Positions 12,304 to 24,145 of a stretch of 64,000 nt of DNA are shown piece by piece. The stretch is from Oxytricha trifallax. Its lineage: Eukaryota > Ciliophora > Spirotrichea > Sporadotrichida > Oxytrichidae. Both the position numbers and the translations under genes were made by a program. A model generated the notes under the pieces. It worked only from the letters and a program-made list of their open reading frames with translations. It ran no database searches and had not been told where the DNA came from. Within the stretch, counting starts at the first letter, position 1. The number at the start of each line of letters is the position of its first letter. The DNA lies in the NCBI GenBank assembly GCA_000711775.1, contig ARYC01000325.1, positions 1 to 64,000 on the forward strand. Reading direction: 5' to 3'.

Positions 12304-14378
12304 TTTATTTTTAATTAAAAGTTTATACTGTAAATTGTAATTTTATAACAATGAGCTATTAACATTAGAATTTTAAATTATGAAAATTACGTTAATAAAT
12401 AAGTTTGTTAATTAATTTCCCTTTTATAGCGAAAAGTGAAAAAAAATTGTCTGAGTAAAAACTATTGTCTCAACTTCTGGAGAGGTATGGCAATATAGTT
12501 TTATAAGAACTGGTCTCTCTAGCTAGATTTGATAGTTTTAACAGCTTTGTTGTATAAACTTAATGCCTTTTATTCATCCTTCTCCACATTTACTAAGAAG
12601 TTGATGTACTCCAATTATACATCTTAACTCTCTTTGCTGTTTCCATTATGCAATTTAGACTCATAGATCATTTCATAAATCTCAAATTAATTATCGTTTT
12701 AAGCTAAAGACTTCTTCCCAGAAAGTTAGCTGTTTAACTGCAATGACTGAATGAGATTATCATAAACTTTATCTTCAATTAAACATTAAGCTTTCTTAAC
12801 TTGATCAAGTAAGAATTTGACTCCCTCTGTTGATTGCTGACCATAATGCTTCTTTATTAAGTTTGAGTATTTCTTAATAAGCAAACTTTTCAATTGAGCT
12901 AAACCTGAGAATTACAGCAAACATTTCTTTTAGTATTCTCACTCAAGTTTTATCAACCCATTTTTATCATTTCCTTCATAATATATGACTTCACATTTCC
13001 AATTAAAAGGAAATCTTAAGTTTTATGATCCCAAGATTTCCATTCTAGCTCTGTTAAAAGATCCATGGGGCATTGTGTTAATGCGAAGAGATATAAAATT
13101 AAAAGATTTCTTTATGATTCAAGTTACTTTTTAATCATTAATTCTAACTTTTTATCTTTTAGGTTTAAGTATTTCTTTTATTTGAAAAGTTCAGATGCCT
13201 ATTCATTTGCTGATAATCCAATTGATTCAATAAGTAAATGAATCAAAATTTTCTTACTATTACTATCAGTTTCTTTAGTTATTAATGTTTCTAGTTTATT
13301 TTCACAGTTTCTATTGTTTCTTTTGATATAAACATTTGTGAGTTTTTTACAAAGAAAACTTAGAGTTTAATCAAATCATCTCCAATACTTTTAATTTTCA
13401 TTAAAAAATAGCTCTCAATGTCACTTGGAATGTTCTTTATATCAAGATAAATTGCCTTGATTTTATCTTTCAATTATTAATCAAGAAAATCGCTGCTCAT
13501 TGCTGCATCCTTGCATTACTTTAAAATGTGAATTTGATCTCCAAATTATTCATTAATTTGTCAAATGCAATTTCCACAAGTCTGCTTGAACCTCTATGCT
13601 TTCCATCTTCTCTTGCCTTTTCAGCATCTTCATCTTTCTCTACATAGTTTCCTTACTTAAAGCTTGATTCACTTTTGACCTCTTCATCTTCCTCATCCAT
13701 AATGAAATCAATTTTCTTCTTATCCTCAAGTTTTAAATTTTCTTCATCTCCTCCGTTCAAAATTTGTATTTTTTGTTAGATTTTATATAGAACTTGAGTT
13801 CATATGAAGTATTCAACGTAAAAATATGAGCTGTCAAAGTTATTTATTCTAGGTTAAAGCATTAACTTTCTGCTAGAAAACAAGTTTCCTCTCATGTAAA
13901 GTTAAGTATAGACACCATTAAGCTAGAAGTCTAAGACATGAGGATGAATTTGGACAAATCTAGCTAGGACTCTATTTAGCTTTTAGAGTGATCTATTCTC
14001 TACTAAATACTGCATGTACTCCTTCTAAAGTACAATGTTTTCTTTGATCTTTCTCACTGTTCTATCATATAAGAACATGATTCTCTTCTTTATAGAGTGA
14101 TCAATAAACACTATTTTCATATTACCCTTTCCTTCAGAACCTACTTTACCTCTCTTTCTTTTATGTCTGAGTTTGTCAAGCTTTTTCTCAAATTGCAAAG
14201 AATCTAAGAAAAAGAGAAGTGTTGCATCTATTCTCTGCATTTTATACTCTTGGTTTCTGAGTTCCTTCACTATCTTTTTAACTTCTTTCGTTGAGAAGAG
14301 TTCTTGTTGGAGGTAATACTGAAGTTCATCAGTCATTTTATCCAAAATTAAGTTTACTTTACGCCCATTGCTAATCAA
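12300..14378 (-). CDS. UTP6: UTP6-like U3 snoRNP / small-subunit processome protein
   Basis: Homologue of UTP6, a HAT-repeat subunit of the U3 snoRNP needed for 18S rRNA processing in the nucleolus. The start at 14378 gives a family-like N-terminus, with DKMTDELQYYLQQELFSTKE and EYKMQRIDATLLFFLDSLQF. A basic block (KLRHKRKRGK) and the HAT-type helix SIKKRIMFLYDRTVRKIKEN follow, then VLARFVQIHPHVLDF. An acidic linker sits near 13700 (DFIMDEEDEEVKSE). Further helical repeats continue to about 12480 (EKDEQKALSLYNKAVKTIKS). Frames shift three or four times by one base or at small introns. The last frame stays open to a TGA at 12300-12302 that overlaps the carrier start, so the true 3' end is uncertain. 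Length is consistent with the roughly 600-residue family. Confidence 0.7.
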
Positions 14379-14665
14379 TTGAATTGTTTATAATACTTGT
14401 AGGTTTGTGTGTTTAGTATATATTGATAGCGAGACTCCTCCCTATTTTTGATCAATAATTATATATTAAATATATATATTCTGAGTGGTAAAATATAATT
14501 CAGTTAATGTCTAACTTTAATTGGCTGCGAGAGACTTGATAAAACTATTATTTCATCTAGATATTAATATCAAACAAAATAAACAATAAAATTGTTTGAA
14601 CAACCTATTTTACTTTGACTACAATCTTAAACTTTATATATCAAGAAACTAGAATATATTAACTA

Positions 14666-16595
14666 ATGTCAGGTAATTTTAGAGCCTCAATTTTATTTGC
14701 TTATACATTTCTTGTCTTTTAGGTTTAACTTCAAATTAATTATTACTGGGAAGGAAATTAGATGCAAGTAATGCTCCTACATCTTTTGGCAGTTTAGGAG
14801 GTTCAGGATAAGGGCTGAGAGAACCAGGAATGCTAAAAAGATCTCAGGCCATCAATTTAGAGTCTCTGATGCTGGAATTTATGAATGACTAGAAATAGAA
14901 GTCACTCACTCACACATCACTATCAAACCTCCCGCTGATTAGCTCATAAGGTGATAATCCTTAATTGGCATAAATTAATTTAGTCAAAAGAGCAAATTAA
15001 GTTAATAGAAAGTTAAAAAATAACATTTTTTATTTAAGTTCAAGAGCAGCAGATCAACATTAAATCAATAATTCAATTAAAATAAGGTAGTATCAATTAT
15101 AATCATAAATTAAAATCTAATAAAATTGCTCTTTGTGTGGAGCTGCAACAAGTGGAGGCAGTGGAGGAGGTGTTCTCTTTGGAGTTGCAGGAAGTGGTGG
15201 TACTGCACCAACAGGACAAGGTGGATTATTTGGATAAGCAGGACAAGGATAAGGCAGTGCAGGTGGCCTGATATTTGGAAGCGCAACTGCTGCTGCAACA
15301 ACTCAGAAACCATCTTTATTTGGCGGAGCAAATTAAAGTCAGAGTAATTAACCCGCTGCAGCTGATGGGCTGTTTGGTTAAGCAAATCATAATAATCATT
15401 TATTTAATTTATAAAAATTAATCTTTTTATGAATCAACCAGTAGGTGAAGGGTTATTTGCAGGTACAGCTTAACCATAAGGTCTTGGAGGAGCAGGGACA
15501 GGAACTGGATTATTTGGGAGTAAACCAGCAGCAACTGGCACAGGACTGTTCTGAGGAGCTTTATAATAGTAAGTTGATTCTCAACCAGGAGGATTATTTG
15601 GAGAAGGTACAGATACTCAACAGCTACCAGCTGGAGGAGGCTTATTTGGATAATAAACTGGGCTTAGCAGGTTCAGCACAGGAGCTTAAGCTCAACCTGG
15701 CGGAGAACTATTCGGCCTAACTCAGCAACCTTCGAATTAAATAGGGTAAAATCAATCATGAATCTGACAATCTTTGAATTCTTATTAGTTTCACATTGAT
15801 CAGAATGCGACAGATTAGACATAAACTTAGCAGTCTTTCATGCAAATATTGCACCCTTAACATAATCAAAACAAGTTTGTAGCTCACTTCTATGACAAAT
15901 ATTAAGCTTAGTTTCCAAAAGAAATGAAGAAGATCTTACAAACTTCTATTCCATATCAGACAACCTCGAAAGATGATACATAAGACAAGCCACTTTAATG
16001 CCCTTTATATATACTTAAATGGTTTAAAGCTATGGAGGCAAATCCAAATAAGAATGATTACTATATTACACAAGTAAATTCCTATATTTATTTGAAAAAT
16101 AGAGTCAATGTGACCCAAGAGACACTTAAGAAACTTAATGCCAGATTAACCACAATCAAAGAAACTTTGAACAAAACTTAATAGACTTGTGATACTGACC
16201 TTAAATATCAAATTTACCAATCAAGATTGAGAAACGAAGCTATCATGAAGAAATTAATTGTAGTCTTTGGCAAGTTTGAGGAATTATTTTGCATGGATCG
16301 TGGTATAGGTATTATGAGAGCTGAGCACGAAGCATTAAACGATCAGTCCAACGAAACACAGCATAAATTTGACGACCCTTAAAGAGATTTACTAAAGAAA
16401 CTTAGATTGCTGTAGCAAAAGGTATATTATTCAAACTAAAATGCACTGGAGCTAGATGAATTTTAATTGCTTTAAGGATTTAAGAAGGAAAATAACTTAG
16501 AAGTAGGAGATGAATTTAACAATGAAGACTTAAGAGAGTTAGTAAATATTTAAAGAGAGAGAAAGAAGGACACATTGCCATTCAGGATTCTGTGA
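14666..16595 (+). CDS. NUP54: Nup54-like FG nucleoporin
   Basis: Central-channel nucleoporin with FG repeats and a helical Nup54/Nup57-type C-terminal domain. The start ATG 14666-14668 is followed after four codons by a 50-nt intron (14673-14722), which gives MSGLTSNQLLLGRKLD. From 15120 to 15720 the protein is Gly-rich with GLFG/LFG/FG motifs (GGLFGQAGQG, PAAADGLFGQ, GGGLFGQQTG). From about 15870 the sequence is helical: QNKFVAHFYDKYQAQFP, then WFKAMEANPNKNDYY and VNSYIYLKNRVNVTQETLKK, then coiled coil to TGA 16593-16595. The W..A..NPxxxxY..xxxxxxLKxRV pattern matches the start of the Nup54 helical domain. One in-frame TGA (near 15558, GLF then stop) and AT-rich interruptions near 14980-15110 may be errors or small IESs. 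Confidence 0.65.
14673..14722 (+). other. 50-nt intron in NUP54
   Basis: GTAATT..TTTTAG between codons 4 and 5 of the Nup54-like gene; splicing produces a continuous FG-nucleoporin N-terminus. Confidence 0.6.
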
Positions 16596-16749
16596 CTATG
16601 AATGCCAGAAAATTAATGGTCATGGATAAAAAACTTAATAGCCTTGTTTGATTAATTAACATTTAGATTAATTCAATAAACATTTATAATTTTACCAACT
16701 TATAAGACGAATAGATACGAATCAATTAAGAGTTATTAAATCGTAAAAA

Positions 16750-18529
16750 CTTTTTTTAGCTTAAATTTACTGTATATTAATCGCAACTAGGCTTCACAAC
16801 CTATTCCAATTCATTTACTTCTATTTATATCCAATTATCGATATCACAAATGCAAGAGTTCTACCTCATTATTACCACCACAACTTTCAAAAGTTTCAAA
16901 GTTAAAAATTTGGCAAATCCTACAGATTAGACTTGCAGTATTTTTATTAGCCATGTTTATTTTCACTCTTATATCAATAAGTTACTCTTTTTTCTATCTA
17001 TAGATCTCCCATTTAGATTGTGAATATTTCCATATTTAATCTTTAGTGAAGCTATTACACTTCTTCTGTTAAATAATTTTGCATCTTCCAGCCAGAAATA
17101 AGTTCCAGACTATTTTTCAAGTTATTCTTATAAATCTTATAAAGGGTCTAGGTCTAAGAATGCCTTTTTATGATTGATATCACCAAAGAGATAGCGATTA
17201 AAGTCTTTTCAGTTCTTTTAAAATCATATAATGCCAACATTAATATCACATTCTAGCTTTTATTAATAAAAGTCTCCTGTTTTAAGTTTTAACCTTATAA
17301 AGACTTAAAATCATGGTATGTTAGAGGTAAAAGATAAAAAATTCACAAAACATGTTAATTTTAGATTCTATTAATTTCAAAGATCTATCTAAAGAAGTGG
17401 CTTTGCTAATAAAGAAGATTATTTCCTAGCTATCCTCACAAATCAAATAATTAGAAACATTCTGAATTTATTTATGAAGTAATTAATCATGTGAAGCAAT
17501 AGAATCGTCTTTGACAATATTGTTTAAGTATTCTAATTTTTCATAAGCATTGAGTTGTTAGCTTGTTTAGGACTATTTTTAATAATTTGACCTTACGGAA
17601 TAGTAGGCTATGAAAGTTAGTCTAAAGAATTAACAACAAGATCCTGCATTTATCTATCAATTTAACTAAATCCTGAGTTTGTTTCTTTGGCTTCTTCTTC
17701 TATATATTATTGACTTTTGAGTTAATTTAATCTTCCAAGTTATCATCAACCGTGCTCAATAGTTTACTGAAATCATCTGTTTGTTATAATTAAGAAGGAT
17801 TTTAAGGATTTTCCTATAAGTTTTAATACTCCTGAACAAATTCATTCATTGCAGCATCTTATTTATTATTCACACATTATAAATTTTCGGAAATCTAATT
17901 TTAATCCTAAGTCAAATAATTGCGGTAATTTAGTAATTTCCCTGCAATATAAGAATCAAATAGCCAATAATAGTTCACAATATACCAATCTTTGTACGAT
18001 TAATTTGTCTATAACTTTTAATCATTAACTAAAACAATTGCATCCATTTTATTAAAATGAAATTATTGTTATTATTTTTGCTGCTCATTTACATTCTCTT
18101 ATAGTGTCTATTTAAAAAACTCATCTAAAACTTAAACTTAATTGAAAATATTTTCATTTCTTATATCAATTTTGACTGTTAATTTTAATAATTTGGTCTT
18201 GAGTTATTGACTATTTAGGCACTTTATAAAACACATCTACATTAGCAGAAAATACTTAATTTTATTCTAGACAATCTAGCAACCACAACAATGATCTATA
18301 CTTTTCATAATTCCAAGTAATTCCATTTTGGTTATCAATTGTGTGTGATTAATTAAAGTATTCAGAAATCATGTAGATTGCTGGGCTATCATTTAATTCA
18401 TTGAAGGAGTTCTGGTTTGAATCGTTGAGAGTGAATAATTTCTAATCTTGTTGAGTAAATGTAATTTTAGAGGGATGGGTGAATAGTTGGAGTTATTTTT
18501 ATCATAGTAGTTGCTGAATTATTTTCCAT
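16750..18529 (-). CDS. Uncharacterised Gln/Asn-rich protein
   Basis: Minus-strand frames read with Gln codons from ATG 18527-18529 (MENNSATTMIKI) to about 16750, with two or three frame changes. Visible blocks are NELNDSPAIYMISEYFNQSH, a Trp-rich segment (YEKYRSLLWLLDCLEQ), DWYIVNYYWLFDSYIAGKLL, and a Gln/Lys-rich linker (NIQKKKPKKQTQDLVKL). A C-terminal block has RYLFGDINHKKAFLDLDP and TYFWLEDAKLFNRRS. The W-Y-x-V..Y-W-L-F..Y spacing faintly resembles the DUSP domain of ubiquitin-specific proteases, but no catalytic domain is visible and I do not assign a function. Confidence 0.45.
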
Positions 18530-18801
18530 TACAAATTAAAATAATGATTAATTATTTAATTTTTAATTAAATTTGTTTATATAATACAATTAGAGCATAA
18601 TAATCAGAGTATAAATCTGATGAAATTATAAAAAATCAGAATTATGAATATCTTTACTATGATAACGCAAATGAATATTTGAATTGCTTATCATGAATTA
18701 TTAGTTATACATGCATTTTCATATTAATTTCATCGAAGAATCTATTGAATTGAGTCTCCTTAACTATAATAGATTATTGATTTAGTGTAAGCGTTATTTG
18801 A

Positions 18802-19456
18802 TCAACATTTGTCATCTTAAAATTCCCAATTAACTGTTTTGGGGTTCTTGTCCTTCATCCACATGACACTGCTTGCATCATTTGCCGGTTCCTGCTTCCT
18901 CTCAGCACTCGAGAGCATGCTTAAGATACTCATAGTGACAGCACTTGCTTTGAGAGCGGGAGTCCAGTCTGAATATAAAGTGCTCAGGCAAATAAATCCA
19001 TTGGAGTAGACATGCTAGTGCTCAGGAGGAACACCTACGAATATCACCTCAGGTGAATCAATTGGATACTCACTGTTGAATTTAAACTGTATTGCATAAA
19101 TATAAACTCATAAACAATTATATGTTGGTAATTTATGCAATACATTTGCTTGGTATGAATAATTATTTTATTTCTTATACAACTACTAACCTATTTTTAA
19201 TTTATTATAAGTTTATAGATAATATTAGAAATATTCATAGACAACTTTTATATTTTCAAGTTTATTTTTGAATTAATTTCAATTACTATAATAGTGTGAA
19301 TGTTTCCCCTTCATAAACTGAACCCTCAGCACCCTAAAATAATATGTGCCAAAGCATCCAAGAATCGTCTTTCACGTCTAATTCTAAAATTCCTCCGAAA
19401 TTCTTGTTTATATCTTCTCTCTCCTTCTTCAAGCTACCTAAGCACCGTGACTACAT
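18802..19456 (-). CDS. UBE2W: UBE2W-like ubiquitin-conjugating enzyme E2
   Basis: Ubiquitin-conjugating enzyme, closest in pattern to UBE2W, which mono-ubiquitinates protein N-termini. It starts at ATG 19454-19456 (MQSRCLGSLKKEREDINKNF) and ends at TGA 18802-18804 (NWEFQDDKC). The E2 fold motifs are in order: EGETFTL then QFKFNSEYPIDSPEVIF, then HVYSNGFICLSTLYSDWTPA. The last contains the catalytic Cys in the ICLS context. SILSMLSSAERKQEP and KNPKTVNWEFQDD follow. UBE2W shares the HPHVYSNGHICLS block and a very similar terminal ..HDDTC. A 199-bp IES interrupts the gene after the second strand. Total about 150 residues after IES removal, as expected for the family. Confidence 0.85.
19089..19287. 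other. 199-bp IES in UBE2W-like gene, pointer ACT
   Basis: ACT occurs at 19086-19088 and again at 19285-19287. Deleting the sequence between, with one copy, fuses ..EGETFTLL to QFKFNSEYP.. in frame on the minus strand. The borders are not GT..AG in the correct phase. The segment is AT-rich and has an internal short inverted repeat near its left end (TTGCATAAAT at 19092-19101 and ATTTATGCAA at 19131-19140). Confidence 0.7.
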
Positions 19457-19734
19457 TTTATTTAATAATTATTTAATTATATTATTTTATTCATTTTGAC
19501 TAAAAATGCTTATTTAATGATAAATATTTATAATTTATATACATAAACTAATTGTCATATAAATTGATTTAACAATTATTTGGGTTTATTTAAGTAAATT
19601 TATCGATTGTAAAAATTTAAAAATAAAGCCATGATCATAAATATTAGGCATTTTCTTTGATCTAATTGAATTAAATAAATTAATGAAAAATATATACTAT
19701 TTAAACTTATTTGTTCAACTCACTAAAACCAAAT

Positions 19735-21560
19735 AACGATTTCTATTCTTATACTAACATTTCTACTTTGTCTATAACTATCTCTACAATAACAAACAGC
19801 TTATCCATCATGCTTGGAGAAAAAATTCCCGTGGCTAATAGGTGGTGCTCATGATGAATATAATACTCGAATGGATGGAGATGAGGTGGGCAATCTACAC
19901 ATTTGTGGAATGTCTTTTTCAAAGGAAGACTTTCTTAGTAATGAATAAATTACCAATAAAACTAATTTTCAAAGACTATTCGTTCAGTCTATTAAGGCAG
20001 AAGGATATTTGAGATGGGGGAAAAACTTGAGGTCAATAACCTACGAAAACTAACCACAGTAAAGTTTTGATATAACTTGGTTGTACTCATGTAAAGTAGC
20101 ACCAGACTCAAGTGCACTTGTGGTATCAGGAAGTGTGAACTACGATTTTACATTTTTCGCTATGCTATATTTAACACTTCTAATGGAAATTTAAGGTCAT
20201 TATACTTGCCTCAATCTCCATATAATTTTGGATAAACTATCAATCCAATGGTAATAGATAACTAAGGAAATTTATTAGGTCCGATAAATAAATATTAACT
20301 TGACTCATGGGTAGTGTTAAAATTCAATTTAAAATAAAATAAAGTCTTATGGTAAGTTCAATTAGAAACTTCTCAATAAATCGTCTCAGTCGATAGTTTA
20401 ACAATTAACAATTAAGAACTTATAATACTAAGTTGGTAAAGGTAGTATAAAGTTGCTATTTATTATTTGAACTATTCAAATGGTTCTTGGATTAGAACCT
20501 CTCAAAGTGATAATATTCAACTTATCAATAAGATTCATTTGGATGAGATCAGAAATGAATCTTATTTATATTGTAGGTCAAATAACAGTCAAAATTTAAT
20601 AATTAAAACGAGTACTAGAATTTTAATATCCATAGCTACAGCAGATATTCGATACTTAGCATTAATTGAAAATTACATATTTGAAAGTATACTGTGGACT
20701 GAGAAAAATTTCACAACAAATATAACTAGTGTAAAAGGGATAATGCTATTTATGAATATACCTTCAACAAATGAGATTGGGTTAATTACACTTTTCACTA
20801 ATCTTACAACATTTGCTTAAAGCTAAAAATGTAACGAGGACCCTTTTAACTAGCTACTTCAAACACACTTATGCTTTTTGGAAATGGAGTATATTATCAA
20901 TAAGATTAAATTCTGTATATTTTAATGGTTGGAGTAAAATCTTTGTAAATTTGAGAACTTTAGATAATTACTAGGCTTCCCTGCATAAAATACCTCTTCT
21001 TGAATCTCTTACATAAACTTCACTTAATTAACTATTTTGTACTCAAAGAACCAATATGCCTGTAACAAACCTAACATTTTTTGCAAGGCCAACTAATTAC
21101 TCTCTATTTACTTAAATTACTGTAAATAAAACTATCCCATCAATACTTCTGTTTTTAAATAGTATTCATTTTACTTAATCAATAGATTTGGGCTTAAATC
21201 ACTTAACCACTTAACAAGCATGTCAAACAAATACAATTTGGAGCTAAAGCAAACTATTGGATGTTTATATTGGCAGTTTAAAAACTTCTCTGCAAGTGAA
21301 AGAGCAAACATCAAGTTTAATTTATGATGCAAGCTTAACCAACTTAGATGAAGGGCAAAATGCTAAAAGTATATAATTTGACGTAAACTTATAGCATTGA
21401 GTTATTTCTTTCCAATCAAAACATCAACGCCTCAATAGTAAAAATTTATGATCAAGGGATGTTCCTTTAATCAAACGCCAATAAATATAATCTATAATAT
21501 AACTACTCTATAAAATACTGCACCTATTTTTAGTGCACCAATATAAAATTATTAAATAAA
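19735..21560 (+). CDS. Putative extracellular/membrane protein, signal peptide
   Basis: Begins with a hydrophobic leader (ISILILTFLLCLQLSLQ) followed by a Cys-containing ectodomain (PSCLEKKFPWLIGGAHDEYN, GNLHICGMSFSKED). A long Ser/Thr/Asn-rich extracellular-looking sequence with many N-glycosylation sequons follows (for example NYSNGSW, EKNFTTNITS). Frames change by one base near 20160, 20935 and 21405 but otherwise stay open to about 21560. A charged tail-like stretch (EGMKSEVVVLKR) follows near 21620. The start ATG was not found in the leader frame, so a short first exon is possible. Family not recognised; repeated LTIN/VSVDSL strands suggest a beta-rich surface protein. Confidence 0.5.
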
Positions 21561-21689
21561 TTATTTAGAATAATATATCTATTTTTAATAGTTAAAAGCT
21601 CCTTAAGAAGGAATGAAGTCTGAGGTGGTTGTTCTTAAAAGGTAAAACTTAAATCGCATAAATTAGCATCTATATAATATTTTTTTAAT

Positions 21690-23300
21690 TTAAAATGTTA
21701 GTTTTACTATAATATTGAATAAAACTGAACCTAAGATTTGAAGATAGTAGTACTTTTCAGCTATAGGTATCATACCAATGAATAAAAGTAGTCTGAAAAT
21801 TTTTAGCATCTCACAAAGCATGGAAATCAATGATATTTCTTTTATTCCAAAAGATAAACAGTTAAATCTTTTGTTTAAATTTTCTATTGTATCTCTCACA
21901 CAATAGAGTCTTATTTCTAATTTTCTTTAGAAATACCTATCCTTTATCTCTTTTTGAGCTGACATAGAATTATTATAAATAAAAGGATGTCAAATATCTA
22001 ATATCCACTAATCAAAACACAACACACTATAACTTTAGTCAAGTTGCTATTCAGTTTTTATATTTCATTTTCTTTTTAATAAAATCAATTAAGCATATAA
22101 AAAAACTAATGGTTGCATTATGTGTGAAGATCTTATTGTAAAGTTGAGTTTATTATGAGATTATCTTTTGCATATGCAAAAATTAGAGTGTATATTATTA
22201 TGAATGCAAAACCAATAGCTGTGTAAATTGCTGGGCTTATTAGATTCTGTAGAGGTAATCCTGATTTTATCCTTATAGCCTTATAGTTCAAAACAGAAAA
22301 TGAGAATTTATGCAATTGCTTCATGAAACTCAATAGTATAGGTAAAAATCTAGGTTGTAGAATAATAGCAAAACTTCGAGCTGAATGCTGTTAATTACGA
22401 TGTAGAAATACATCATGCATGGTTAATTATAAATTGAAATGATATTTAAATTATAAGATTTACCTGAATATCTAGAGATTCCAAAAAATAGCAAAGTAAA
22501 TCATTATCAAAGCTTATATTATCAAAGGTACTACTTCTATCAATAATTTTATCTCATCATTATTAAGTTATAATTCTGTGATTGGTAAAGATTTATTTAA
22601 ACTTGTCAAATACGTATAAGTTAAATAAAACTCAAAGTTGTATTAATCATTTAAAAGTATCTCAATACTATCTCGGTACTATAATTAGATTACATAAAAA
22701 AAGAGTATTTTGTTCTTACTGGAATATAAGATTTCCAAACATCAGTGTCAATAATCAAGTTTAGAATGATAAAGCTTTCATATCCAACCTCATAAAATGA
22801 GCCAATTTAGTATTAAATATGCTGTTCTCTTACCTTCAAAGTAAAAAACACATTACTGTGCTATATCATAAATCTGCTACTAAGAATTTCTTAAAAGATG
22901 ACTAAACATGATAATCATACAACTGTTTTAATGTATTTCTTAAACTTAGAATTTAAACGCTCCCTACTTATATCAGACATCATCTTTGTATGGAAGTGTA
23001 GTATTTACCCAAAATAAATAGTCACTGTTAACATCTACTGACTGAGACTCATTGAGTCTTAAACTGAAATTTAAGTTTGTAATTCTTGTTGAATAGAAAT
23101 TTGGGGTTTATGTTTAATGAATTTGATTAAGCTGAATAGCTTATGTAGTCTGAATATGGTGAAATATGGAAAGTTTAAGCTGCTAAAGCAATTGCGGTAC
23201 TAGGTTGAGGTGGATGGATTGTGAAAAATGTTGAGTTTATAGTTATTTTGATGCTAATTGGGGAGTTTTATTCTCAGTCTGTGATATTTCGTAAGGCTAT
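21690..23300 (-). CDS. Candidate multi-pass membrane protein (minus)
   Basis: Several minus-strand segments are strongly hydrophobic: VPLIIQALIMIYFAIFWN near 22520, AIYTAIGFAFIIIYTLIFAY near 22230-22170, and MLKIFRLLLFIGMIPIAE near 21800. A more soluble segment near 23000-23100 (ITNLNFSLRLNESQSVDVNS) looks extracellular. Introns or IESs separate the blocks and I could not join them into one frame. The function is unknown. The position, tail to tail with the plus-strand ectodomain gene, is discussed in the findings. Confidence 0.35.
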
Positions 23301-23710
23301 TGTCAAGTTCTAATAGTACTATATTGAATAATTTGATGCTTTTTAATTTATTAAAATATAGAGAATTTTGTAAAAAATTCAAATACATTTGAGCTATTAA
23401 CTTTTATTGGAACTATATTAAAACTTCCCCTATATCATGACTTTTTCCAGGATAAAATTTACATTGAATAAGTTTCAAGTAAAAAGAATTCTTGATTTTA
23501 ACTTTTATTCTATAGGTTTTATTTTCATAGTTTGTAGTACTTTTATATTGATTCTCTCTTTAACTTTTGTAAATAATGGTAGTTTATTTAACATATTTAT
23601 TTGCTAATATTTGAATTGTTAAGTTCTTTTAAATCATGCAGGTTAAGAAGCCTTCAATCAGAGAATGTAATTTTAGATAAACAATAGACAATAGAACTAC
23701 CGATTTTAAT

Positions 23711-24087
23711 ATTGATAAAATACATAAAAATAGGAAATTGTAGAACTTTTGAAATACAGAGAAATAAACCCCAAATATAACTGGCATGATTTTGATATTA
23801 TCCTCAATTAATTTAATAAACTAATTTTTAAAAAAAACAGATTGATTGAATTAGTTCATTAGTTTATTAGTTTAAAGAATACTGTAGAAAAGTACTATTG
23901 TAAGGATCAAAGTAATCCAATAAACTAATGTACCAAAGTACAGATATAAGCTGAGATAAAGTTTTATTACTGCTTAAATGTACCAAAGTGATCCAATAAA
24001 CTAATGTACCGATGTACTAACTGTTTCAATGGAATTTTTTTATTTTGGTACACTGAGTGGCCGGATGTGTAGATAGTTAGGAGTATT
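23711..24087. repeat. Left terminal inverted repeat of Rep element
   Basis: Starts ATTGATAAAATACATAAAAA and ends in GGCCGGATGTGTAGATAGTT. It contains the doubled CCAATAAACTAATGTACC word. Its reverse complement recurs at 25555-25984. Confidence 0.75.
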
Positions 24088-24145
24088 ATTAAAATCTTTT
24101 ATTCGTAAATTAATCTGCAGAAATATGTAATGATGCTCGTGTCTC

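Noticed and set aside
15110-15385. Cys/Trp-rich plus frame and Leu/His-rich minus frame
   Set aside because: Both are frame shadows of the Gly-rich FG repeats of the Nup54-like gene.
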